Shown here one piece after another: positions 55,320-62,152 of a DNA stretch of 64,000 nucleotides. Origin of the DNA: Balneola sp. EhC07 (lineage in GTDB: Bacteria > Bacteroidota > Rhodothermia > Balneolales > Balneolaceae). The notes under the pieces were generated by a model. The model saw only the letters and a program-made list of their open reading frames with translations. It did no database searches and was not told where the DNA came from. Position 1 is the stretch's first letter; each line of letters opens with the position of its first letter. Location of the stretch: assembly GCF_001650905.1 (NCBI RefSeq), contig NZ_LXYG01000018.1:245309-309308 (forward strand), read 5' to 3'. The translations under genes and the position numbers were made by a program.

Positions 55320-56189
55320 ATGGCTAAAAAAGAAGAGAAAAATAAAGAAGACTGTTTTGTAATCATGCCAATTAGTGACGTCGAAGGTTATGAATCCGGG
55401 CATTTTAGTAGAGTCTATAGAGATTTGATTATACCTGCTATTGAAAGTTCAAATTATAACCCAATTAGGTCTGATGAGGTAAAACAAACAAATCTTATTC
55501 ACTTAGACATTCTTCAAAAACTCATAGATGCACCAATGGCTGTATGTGATCTAAGTACTAGGAATCCAAATGTCTTGTTTGAGTTGGGTATTCGACAAGC
55601 TTTTGACAAACCAGTTGTCTTAATTCAGGAAGAAGGGACACCCAAAATTTTTGATATCGATGGTTTAAGAACGTTGCGATATTCTAAACATATGAGGTAT
55701 CATGAAGTTTTAAACTCACAAAGTGAACTTTCTGAATCTATTACTGCTACAAAAAAAGCAATTAATGAGAAAGGAAATATAAACTCAATAATAAGATTAC
55801 TTGGTCTTAACGCTCCTGCTAAAGTACCATTAATTGAAGATGGGAATAAGAACTCTCTTGAAATAAAAGTCATCCAAAATCAATTGTCAGATCTTAAAAA
55901 AATGTTGGAGATTAATTATTTAACTGAAGAAGAAGGAAGAAAAAATGATTATATCGTTTTAGAACACAGAAGAATTTTAAGACAATTCGAGAAGCTAAAA
56001 AAACTATCAATAGATTTTCCTAAGGAAGCAATTCAAGATGAATTTTCAGAAATAATGTCAGATTTAATGAAACTAGTAGATCAATGTGATGATAATTTAA
56101 ACCGAGAGATAATTTTTCGACTAATCAAGAAAGTAGATGATTTTTACTATGATTATCTAAATAATTACAGTGGGAAAGCTAAAAATTGA
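55320..56189 (+). CDS. TIR/nucleoside-2-deoxyribosyltransferase-like protein
   Basis: The 289-residue protein has an N-terminal Rossmann-like domain (10-150) with 'CFVIMPISDVEGYESGHFS', 'DILQKLIDAPMAVCDLST' and 'NPNVLFELGIRQAFDKPVVL'. The Asp-Leu-Ser...Asn-Pro-Asn-Val-x-x-Glu-Leu-Gly signature (Glu88) is that of the nucleoside deoxyribosyltransferase/TIR-like clan, where the Glu is catalytic. Some members cleave NAD+ or nucleotides in antiphage or toxic systems; others have unknown roles. The C-terminal half (160-289) is helical and partly coiled-coil, possibly an oligomerisation or sensing part. It is monocistronic and flanked by repeat clusters on both sides, and its codon use looks more AT-rich than its neighbours by eye. 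A partner gene is not obvious. Confidence 0.68.
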   Translation: MAKKEEKNKEDCFVIMPISDVEGYESGHFSRVYRDLIIPAIESSNYNPIRSDEVKQTNLIHLDILQKLIDAPMAVCDLSTRNPNVLFELGIRQAFDKPVVLIQEEGTPKIFDIDGLRTLRYSKHMRYHEVLNSQSELSESITATKKAINEKGNINSIIRLLGLNAPAKVPLIEDGNKNSLEIKVIQNQLSDLKKMLEINYLTEEEGRKNDYIVLEHRRILRQFEKLKKLSIDFPKEAIQDEFSEIMSDLMKLVDQCDDNLNREIIFRLIKKVDDFYYDYLNNYSGKAKN

Positions 56190-56272
56190 ATTAAAAATTG
56201 TTCCGTTTTAACCCCGTTTCTAAGCTCAGCTTGAGAACACCCATAGGTAGCTTCCGCTTCCCATCGCTTCTT

Positions 56273-56299
56273 TGCCATTTCGACCGGAGGGAGAAATCT
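56273..56299. repeat. REP-like palindrome, 'TTTCGACC' variant, copy 2
   Basis: CATTTCGACCGGAGGGAG plus AAATCT; the leading bases are GCCAT instead of GTCAT. It lies 84 bases after the stop of the TIR-like gene. Confidence 0.7.
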
Positions 56300-56415
56300 A
56301 AAATTTTCCTTCAAGAGATATCTTAGATTTCTTGGTCATCAGCCGATCAGCCGATTCAAATCGAAAGGACGGAGACTCTGACTAATTTACTGAATAGATT
56401 GATACTAAAAGCCTT

Positions 56416-56446
56416 CACAAAGATCCCGAAACAAGTTCGGGATGAC
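56416..56446. repeat. REP-like palindrome, 'CCCGAA' variant, copy
   Basis: CACAAAGATCCCGAAACAAG then TTCGGGATGAC, identical to the units at 56611 and 56809. The sequence around it (GTGGCTTAGTGTTTCCGTGG) is a diverged partial copy of the 198-base repeat that follows. Confidence 0.85.
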
Positions 56447-56471
56447 CAGTTTTTTTTGTGGCTTAGTGTTT

Positions 56472-56867
56472 CCGTGGCTAACTAAAAAATCATCCCTTCC
56501 AAACAGGCACAAAAGAACAAGCTTCGCCTCAACGTCATGCTGAACTCGTTTCAGCATCTTAAGTCAACGACTTTGATTTACTAAACAGGTTAGGATAAAG
56601 ATTAAGGCTTCACAAAGATCCCGAAACAAGTTCGGGATGACCTGATATATTTTTCGTGCTTTTGTGTTTCCGTGGCTAACTAAAAAATCATCCCTCCCAA
56701 ACGGGCACAAAAGAACAAGCTTCTCCCCGAGGTCATGCTGAACTCGTTTCAGCATCTTAAGTCAACGACTTTGATTTACTAAACAGGTTAGGATAAAGAT
56801 TAAGGCTTCACAAAGATCCCGAAACAAGTTCGGGATGACCTGATATATTTTTCGTGCTTTTGTGTTT
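56472..56867. repeat. 198-bp tandem repeat, two full units, carrying a copy of the DUF2480 gene end
   Basis: Two near-identical 198-base units run from CCGTGGCTAAC at 56472 and again at 56670; a third, partial unit starts at 56868 and runs into the DUF2480 gene. Each unit holds a 39-base segment (56490-56528 and 56688-56726) encoding the last 12 codons and stop of DUF2480 (GEACSFVPVW-x-G). It is followed by the GCTGAA palindrome (56534, 56732) and the inverted CCCGAA palindrome (56611, 56809). The real gene's stop (56886) sits exactly one period further on. Confidence 0.92.
56534..56560. repeat. REP-like palindrome, 'GCTGAA' variant (inside unit 1)
   Basis: GTCATGCTGAACTCGTTTCAG then CATCTT: the stem ATGCTGAA/TTTCAGCAT replaces the CCCGAA/TTCGGG pairs of the other variant at equivalent positions. 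Further copies at 56732 and 57401. Confidence 0.85.
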
Positions 56868-56885
56868 CCGTGGCAAACTAAAAAA

Positions 56886-57395
56886 TTATCCCTTCCAAAC
56901 TGGAACGAATGAGCAAGCTTCTCCGTACATTATCTTCTTGGCTGTTCCCATTAACTTATTGGTAGCCAATAAATAGATGGAATCAGGTACGTGAATATCT
57001 CCACATCCTTTAAGGAGTACGAATTTGTCTTGGTAGGCGCTCCAATCAAAGGCTTCTACCCTTCTTCGGTAAAGTTCGTGAGTGACTTCTTTCGCGGTAA
57101 GATGAAATACTTCTTCAGTAAATTGTTTTGCGTGACTTGTAATCAACATCCAAGCCCAGGGAGCAATAATGGCATCGGTTGAACAGAACACAGAAAGGTA
57201 TTTTCCTTCAAACTGTGACCAATCAAAATCCTTTAAATGCTGACGGAAATCTTTTTCCTTCAACAACATTTCCATATGCAGGAATTGCTTGATGTCCAGC
57301 TCCGCAATTGGAGTGGAATCATGGAATAACTTAGCCAGGTCTACAGTGACCAGCTTTGTATTCGCTTTTATTTTGTTGATAATTGGTTCTTGCAT
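56886..57395 (-). CDS. DUF2480-family protein
   Basis: The 169-residue cytoplasmic protein has the DUF2480 pattern: 'VDLAKLFHDSTPIAELDIKQ' and 'KDFRQHLKDFDWSQFEGKYL', then 'CSTDAIIAPWAWMLITSHA' and 'LKGCGDIHVPDSIYLLATNKL'. In Bacteroidota it commonly lies with suf genes, as here, so a role near iron-sulfur cluster assembly is suspected; the reaction is unknown. Conserved Cys residues are visible ('CSTDA', 'GCGDI', 'ACSF'). The end of the gene (GEACSFVPVWKG) is echoed twice in the 198-base tandem repeat downstream. Between it and sufA lies a 258-base gap with repeats, so it may be transcribed separately. Confidence 0.85.
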   Translation of the reverse strand: MQEPIINKIKANTKLVTVDLAKLFHDSTPIAELDIKQFLHMEMLLKEKDFRQHLKDFDWSQFEGKYLSVFCSTDAIIAPWAWMLITSHAKQFTEEVFHLTAKEVTHELYRRRVEAFDWSAYQDKFVLLKGCGDIHVPDSIYLLATNKLMGTAKKIMYGEACSFVPVWKG

Positions 57396-57400
57396 AATAG

Positions 57401-57508
57401 GTCATGCTGAACTCGTTTCAGCATCTTAAGAATTAGCTTTAAACTATATAATTAATTGTTTTACTGTTTGAAGTCCTCACAAAGATCCCGAAACAAGTTC
57501 GGGATGAC
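57401..57508. repeat. Composite palindrome pair (GCTGAA variant + inverted CCCGAA variant)
   Basis: GTCATGCTGAACTCGTTTCAG (57401-57427) and, inverted, the CCCGAA unit (57478-57508) are separated by the same 77-base pitch as in the tandem repeat units (56534/56611 and 56732/56809). The DNA between the two has a different sequence but nearly the same length. It lies directly upstream of the DUF2480 gene. Confidence 0.85.
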
Positions 57509-57519
57509 GTTAAACTTAT

Positions 57520-57651
57520 TCTCCCTTTGAGGGGAGCTCAAAATCATTGTACAAATGATTTTGCGAGGGGTATTTTTAAAGCTCAGAAGCCTAAAAACAT
57601 CCCTCTGATCTCACGCAAGCGTTCGACCTGTCTCCCTTCGAAGGGAGATTT
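57520..57651. repeat. MITE-like structured repeat, copy 2
   Basis: This copy starts TCTCCCTTTGAGGGGAG, ends CTCCCTTCGAAGGGAGATTT, and keeps the internal hairpin AAAATCATT/AATGATTTT with a changed loop. It is 132 bases long and ends three bases before the stop of sufA (57654). Confidence 0.85.
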
Positions 57652-57653
57652 CA

Positions 57654-57989
57654 TTAAATACTAAAACTCTCTCCACATGAGCAGGTTCTGGAGGCATTGG
57701 GATTATGAAAATGGAATCCCTCTCCTTCTAAACCGTCAGTGTAATCAAGCTCGGTTCCGGCCAGATACAGAAAACTTCTCATATCTACCAGAACTTTCAT
57801 TCCGTTCAGCTCAAATACTTTGTCATTTTCCTGAGGTTCAACGTCGCTGTCAAAATCAAGATCATACGTTAAGCCGGAGCAACCTCCGCTAATCACACCA
57901 ACTTTCAGAAACGCATCTTTCGGCACGTTTTGTTCGGTGCGAATCTCATCGATTCTTTTAATAGCTCTGTCGCTTATGGAAATATCCAT
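57654..57989 (-). CDS. sufA: HesB/IscA-type iron-sulfur carrier (SufA)
   Basis: The 111-residue A-type carrier has the three conserved cysteines: Cys37 in 'SGGCSGLTYDLDF' and Cys103/Cys105 in 'RTCSCGESFSI' at the C-terminus. It accepts [2Fe-2S] or [4Fe-4S] clusters and hands them to targets. It lies 11 bases after the nfu gene, at the end of the suf row, so it is probably co-transcribed. An ErpA-like specialisation cannot be excluded. Confidence 0.93.
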   Translation of the reverse strand: MDISISDRAIKRIDEIRTEQNVPKDAFLKVGVISGGCSGLTYDLDFDSDVEPQENDKVFELNGMKVLVDMRSFLYLAGTELDYTDGLEGEGFHFHNPNASRTCSCGESFSI

Positions 57990-58000
57990 GATGTTGCCTT

Positions 58001-58552
58001 CTATACTGAAATTACCTGAATTTCGGGATCAACACGTCTTACCATACTTTCGATGGCGTATAACGTTCCTGTGGTTGCTGTAGGACAAGTTCCGCAAGCT
58101 CCCTGATAGTGAACTTTCAAACGGTTTTCTTCCAGTCCCAGAACTTTCAGTCCACCACCATCAGCTAACAGATACGGACGAACTTGTTCATCCAGCATTT
58201 TATTAATCTCGATCAAACGGGGATCATCAGATTCCTGAGCTTCTTTACTTACATGAACTTCAGAATCGTCTTCCACACCCATTTGTGGTTCAGCTTCGCG
58301 GATCGGAGGAGCTAATTTTCTGAGTAATTCAGACCAAACAGCTTTTCCGTCCTGAGTTACCGTCACATATTTATCAACATAATACACATTGATAACGCTG
58401 TCGATAGCAAACAAAGCAGACGCAAGGTTGTCGCCTTCTGCTTCCACACTGCTTTCGAACGAACGGGTGGTTCCATTTGTAAGCGGTTCATCCAATACAA
58501 ATCGCATTGCATCAGGATTAGGAGTACGTTCTATTTCTTTAATTTTAGCCAT
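58001..58552 (-). CDS. NFU-type iron-sulfur scaffold protein
   Basis: The 183-residue protein has an N-terminal Nfu_N domain ('ERTPNPDAMRFVLDEPL', about 1-95), an acidic linker, and a C-terminal NifU-like domain (about 110-183) with cluster-binding 'GACGTCPTATTGTLYAIE' (Cys153 and Cys156). It carries [4Fe-4S] clusters to apoproteins. The gene follows sufS by 13 bases and precedes sufA by 11, in the order expected for a cluster carrier. Both domains are complete. Confidence 0.93.
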   Translation of the reverse strand: MAKIKEIERTPNPDAMRFVLDEPLTNGTTRSFESSVEAEGDNLASALFAIDSVINVYYVDKYVTVTQDGKAVWSELLRKLAPPIREAEPQMGVEDDSEVHVSKEAQESDDPRLIEINKMLDEQVRPYLLADGGGLKVLGLEENRLKVHYQGACGTCPTATTGTLYAIESMVRRVDPEIQVISV

Positions 58553-58565
58553 AATGTTTACTTAT

Positions 58566-59822
58566 TTATCCAAAAAATTCTTTTACTAATTCAATTCCTT
58601 CTACCAACCTGTCGATGTCCTCTTCGTTATTATAAAACGAAATGGAAGCTCTTAACGTGCCCGGAATCTCATAATGCTGCATGATCGGTTGAGCACAATG
58701 ATGTCCTGTCCGAACGGCAATTCCCTGTTGATCCAGAATAGTTCCGGCATCGGTCGGGTGAATTCCATCTAACAAAAATGAGATCACAGAGGCTTTTTTG
58801 TCAGCGGTGCCGACAATTTTCAAACCTTCGATCTGATTTAATTTCTCAGTTGCGTATTCGAGCAATTCGTATTCTCTTTCAGCAATGGCTTCCATCCCGA
58901 TCTGATTCAGAAAATCAATTCCTGCACCCAATCCAACTCCTGCTGATATCGGAGGTGTTCCTGCTTCAAATTTATGAGGAAGATCATTCCAGGTCGTTTT
59001 CTCAAACGTAACCTTGTCGATCATATCGCCACCACCTCTGTACGGAGGCATTGCGTTGAGCAGATCTTTCTTGCCGTATAAAATTCCGAATCCTGTTGGA
59101 CCGCACATTTTATGAGCCGAGAATGCATAGAAATCAGCGTCCAAAGCCTGAACATCCACTTTAGAATGAGGAACAGCTTGTGCTCCGTCAATAAGTACAG
59201 GGACATTTCGTTTATGAGCTGCTTCTATAATTTCTTCTACAGGATTGATGGATCCCAGTGCATTCGAAACATGAACAACCGCAACCATTTTGGTTTTATC
59301 AGAAAACAATTCATAGAACTTGTCCATGATGAGCTCGCCTTTGTCGTTCATTGGAATGACTTTCAGCTTCGCTCCTGTTTCTTCGGCAATCATTTGCCAA
59401 GGCACGATATTCGCGTGATGTTCCATTTCTGAAACCAGGATCTCATCGCTGGCTTTAAAATTCTTACGTCCGTAGCTTTGTGCTACCAGATTGATTGAAT
59501 CCGTTGTTCCGGTTGTATAAATGATCTCTTCCAGACTTCCTGCATTGATGAAATCACGAACCTTTGTACGGGTTGCTTCAAAAGCATCCGTAGCTTTCTG
59601 GCTCAGAGAATGAATTCCTCTGTGCACATTAGCATGCTCGTTTTTGTGATAAGCATCGATACGATCACTCACCGACTTCGGCATTTGGCTGGAAGCGCCA
59701 TTATCCAGATATACCAATTTCTTACCGTTTACTTCTTGTTGAAGCACAGGAAACTGAGCTCTTATTTCTTCCCAGTTAATTTTAGTTGGTATGTCTGTTG
59801 TTGTTTGTGGCATTGTATTCAT
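58566..59822 (-). CDS. sufS: Cysteine desulfurase
   Basis: SufS takes sulfur from cysteine for iron-sulfur cluster building. The 418-residue enzyme shows the PLP lysine in 'YAFSAHKMCGPTG' (Lys238), the persulfide-forming cysteine in 'VRTGHHCAQP' (Cys376), and 'SEMEHHANIVPWQ'. The GHHC context matches type II (SufS) desulfurases, which normally need a SufE or SufU partner; neither is visible in the window. The PLP pocket and Arg/His residues look intact. It is downstream of sufD with a repeat element in the 132-base gap. Confidence 0.96.
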   Translation of the reverse strand: MNTMPQTTTDIPTKINWEEIRAQFPVLQQEVNGKKLVYLDNGASSQMPKSVSDRIDAYHKNEHANVHRGIHSLSQKATDAFEATRTKVRDFINAGSLEEIIYTTGTTDSINLVAQSYGRKNFKASDEILVSEMEHHANIVPWQMIAEETGAKLKVIPMNDKGELIMDKFYELFSDKTKMVAVVHVSNALGSINPVEEIIEAAHKRNVPVLIDGAQAVPHSKVDVQALDADFYAFSAHKMCGPTGFGILYGKKDLLNAMPPYRGGGDMIDKVTFEKTTWNDLPHKFEAGTPPISAGVGLGAGIDFLNQIGMEAIAEREYELLEYATEKLNQIEGLKIVGTADKKASVISFLLDGIHPTDAGTILDQQGIAVRTGHHCAQPIMQHYEIPGTLRASISFYNNEEDIDRLVEGIELVKEFFG

Positions 59823-59830
59823 TTTTTTAT

Positions 59831-59955
59831 TCTCCCCTCGAGGGGAGATGATTAAATCGATTGTTCTCGATTTAATCTGAGGGGTGTTTTAAAAGCTTGA
59901 AGCCTTAAAACACCCTCCGTCCGCCAAAGGCGGACACCTCCCTCAAGGGAGGATT
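59831..59955. repeat. MITE-like structured repeat, copy 3, inside the suf row
   Basis: This copy begins TCTCCCCTCGAGGGGAG and ends CTCCCTCAAGGGAGGATTC. The internal hairpin reads GATTAAATCGA/TCGATTTAATC, unlike copies 1-2, but pairs equally well, and a further stem joins GAGGGGTGTTTTAA and TTAAAACACCCTC. It lies between sufD and sufS. Confidence 0.85.
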
Positions 59956-61265
59956 CACTTTTCGTCTCTATTCGTGTATTCAATAACTTCGTTCAGTAAA
60001 AGCTTCTCTACTGATTCCACTTCCATACTTTCTACGCTTTCAAGAGCAAATGCATACACTAAAAGCTCACGCGATTTCTGCTCCGTCAATCCACGACTTT
60101 GGAGATAAAATACCTCTTCGTCCTGAAGTTGACCGATGGTAGCACCGTGCGAACATAATACATCATCAGCAAAAATTTCAAGCTGTGGCTTTGTGTTTAC
60201 TTTACCGTTCTCAGAAAGCAATAAATTTCTGTTTTCCTGGAAAGAATCGATCTTCTGAGCATCTTTAGCTACAAAGATCTTTCCGTTGAACACTGAATGT
60301 GCACTGTCGTTCACAACTACTTTGTGTAGCTGATGACTTCCTGCATGTGCAAATCTGTGATCCATAATTGAATGCGTATCTGCAATTTGGTCTCCATCGA
60401 TCAATACCAATCCATCAACAGTGAAATTCACTTCTTCAGCATTCTGAATTACTCTTGGATCGTTTCTGAACAATTTAGCTCCCAAACAGATCGTGTAAGA
60501 ATGATATTCAGCGTTCTTGTCCAGTATTGCGATCGGACGAGATACGTGAGAAGCTTTCTTGCTGTCTCTTTGAATTCTTGCATGATGCACATTTGAGCCT
60601 GTAAACATCTTGAATTCAGTAACAGGAACATTCAAATATTGATTATCAGCTAAGCCGATATGCTCTTCAATGATCGTAGACTTAGAGAACATTTCTCCAA
60701 CGTACAACAAACGAGGAGTTGCATAAAATGCTTTTTCAGCATCTGTAAATACATTCAGAATATGAATCGGAGTTCTAATAACGGTCTCTTCAGGAACATA
60801 AATGAAAGCTCCGTCCGTAAAAGCCGCATCATTAAATGGAGCAAAAACATCATCATCGTAATTTGTGATGGTTCCCAAATGTTCTTTAACTGAATTGTTA
60901 TCAGCGTTAGCAGCAAGGTTACCTACTATAACATTGTTCGGAAGATCTTCAACAGAAGATAGTTCTTCGCTGTATACTCCGTTTACAAAAACCAATCGGC
61001 AATTCATCGCTTCGGGCAGATAATGATCGGAAATATCTCCAACATCAGCTGCATTTGCTTCTTCCAACTTACAAAACTGACTTTTAGTGATGGATTTCAG
61101 ATCAACAAATCTCCAATCTTCATCTTTACGAGTTGGAAATGGAGTATTTTCGAGATCTTCTCTTCCTCTTTCGTTAATTGCACGAATCGCCACACTTTCA
61201 GCACTGCTTTCCACAGAGCCTGTTATGTACGATAACATCGTGTCTCTTTGGATTACTTCACTCAT
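59955..61265 (-). CDS. sufD: Fe-S cluster assembly protein SufD
   Basis: SufD joins SufB and SufC in the SufBC2D scaffold. The 436-residue protein has the beta-helix domain typical of the family ('GSNVHHARIQRDSKKASHVS', 'CLGAKLFRNDPRVIQN') and the C-terminal 'KPQLEIFADDVLCSHGATIG' with the conserved Cys-Ser-His-Gly, then 'YLQSRGLTEQKSRELLVYAF'. Its ATG overlaps the sufC stop by one base. Length and order are standard. Confidence 0.95.
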   Translation of the reverse strand: MSEVIQRDTMLSYITGSVESSAESVAIRAINERGREDLENTPFPTRKDEDWRFVDLKSITKSQFCKLEEANAADVGDISDHYLPEAMNCRLVFVNGVYSEELSSVEDLPNNVIVGNLAANADNNSVKEHLGTITNYDDDVFAPFNDAAFTDGAFIYVPEETVIRTPIHILNVFTDAEKAFYATPRLLYVGEMFSKSTIIEEHIGLADNQYLNVPVTEFKMFTGSNVHHARIQRDSKKASHVSRPIAILDKNAEYHSYTICLGAKLFRNDPRVIQNAEEVNFTVDGLVLIDGDQIADTHSIMDHRFAHAGSHQLHKVVVNDSAHSVFNGKIFVAKDAQKIDSFQENRNLLLSENGKVNTKPQLEIFADDVLCSHGATIGQLQDEEVFYLQSRGLTEQKSRELLVYAFALESVESMEVESVEKLLLNEVIEYTNRDEK

Positions 61266-62038
61266 TATTGAGCCTCGCCGTTTAATACTAATTCTTTTTC
61301 CAATGCATCGTAGCCGTTCGCTTCAAGCTCTTCAGCTAATTCAAATCCACCAGACTTGATCAACTTTCCGCCCATCATCACATGTACATGATCCGGCTTG
61401 ATGTAATTCAGTAATCTTTGGTAATGCGTGATCATTACGATTGCGTTCTCATCATTAGCAATCTTATTCACGCCATCTGATACAACCTTCAATGCATCGA
61501 TATCCAATCCGGAATCTGTCTCATCTAAAAATGAAAGCGTTGGGTTTAATACTGCCATTTGGAAGATCTCATTCTTCTTTTTCTCACCACCGGAAAATCC
61601 GGTATTGATAGAACGGCTTAAAAACTCATCCTTCATGTTGATCACGTCAAGCTTTTCAATGATGTAATCTTCAAATTCAATTGGATCAAGTTCTTCACGA
61701 TCATTGGCTCTTGCAATAGTATTGTAAGCTTCACGTAACAACGTTTTGTTAGTAATACCTGGAACTTCTACCGGGTACTGAAAAGCCAAGAATAAGCCAA
61801 GATGTGCTCTTTCGTCAGCATCTAATTCAGTAATGTCTTCACCGTTGAAAAGGATCTCTCCTTCTGTCACTTCATATTCAGGGTGACCAGATACTACCTT
61901 TGAAAGAGTGCTTTTACCACTTCCATTTGGTCCCATGATCGCATGGATTTCACCGGCATTAACTTTCAGGTTAACACCTTTAAGGATATGTATGTCTTCG
62001 CCTTCAACTTTGGCGTGTAAGTTTTTAATTTCTAACAC
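61265..62038 (-). CDS. sufC: Fe-S assembly ATPase SufC
   Basis: The 257-residue ABC-type ATPase has Walker A 'GPNGSGKST' (36-44), signature 'SGGEKKKNEI', and Walker B/ 'LDETDSGLDIDALKVVS' typical of SufC. It powers the SufBC2D complex in the cytoplasm. It is preceded by a 114-base gap with a palindrome (62078) after sufB, and its stop overlaps the sufD start. The Q-loop 'FLAFQYPVEVPGI' is present. Confidence 0.96.
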   Translation of the reverse strand: MLEIKNLHAKVEGEDIHILKGVNLKVNAGEIHAIMGPNGSGKSTLSKVVSGHPEYEVTEGEILFNGEDITELDADERAHLGLFLAFQYPVEVPGITNKTLLREAYNTIARANDREELDPIEFEDYIIEKLDVINMKDEFLSRSINTGFSGGEKKKNEIFQMAVLNPTLSFLDETDSGLDIDALKVVSDGVNKIANDENAIVMITHYQRLLNYIKPDHVHVMMGGKLIKSGGFELAEELEANGYDALEKELVLNGEAQ

Positions 62039-62077
62039 TATTCTGCTTTTTCTTTTATTTGTTATTTAATTTCTTTT

Positions 62078-62147
62078 GCGAGGAGATCACGACGAAGCAA
62101 TCTCACTTTCTTAGCTTAACCACGGAGATTACTTCGCTCCGCTCGTA
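62078..62147. repeat. Long palindrome in the sufB-sufC gap
   Basis: GCGAGGAGATCACGACGAAG then CAATCTC pairs with GAGATTACTTCGCTCCGCTCG further on, over about 70 bases. The arms are imperfect. It could form a stable transcript hairpin between sufB and sufC that affects the ratio of the two proteins. Only one copy is seen here. Confidence 0.6.
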
Positions 62148-62152
62148 AATGG

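Noticed and set aside
56472..56867. CRISPR-like array
   Set aside because: The period is 198 bases with near-identical content, there are no unique spacers, and the units contain a gene fragment; no cas gene is present.
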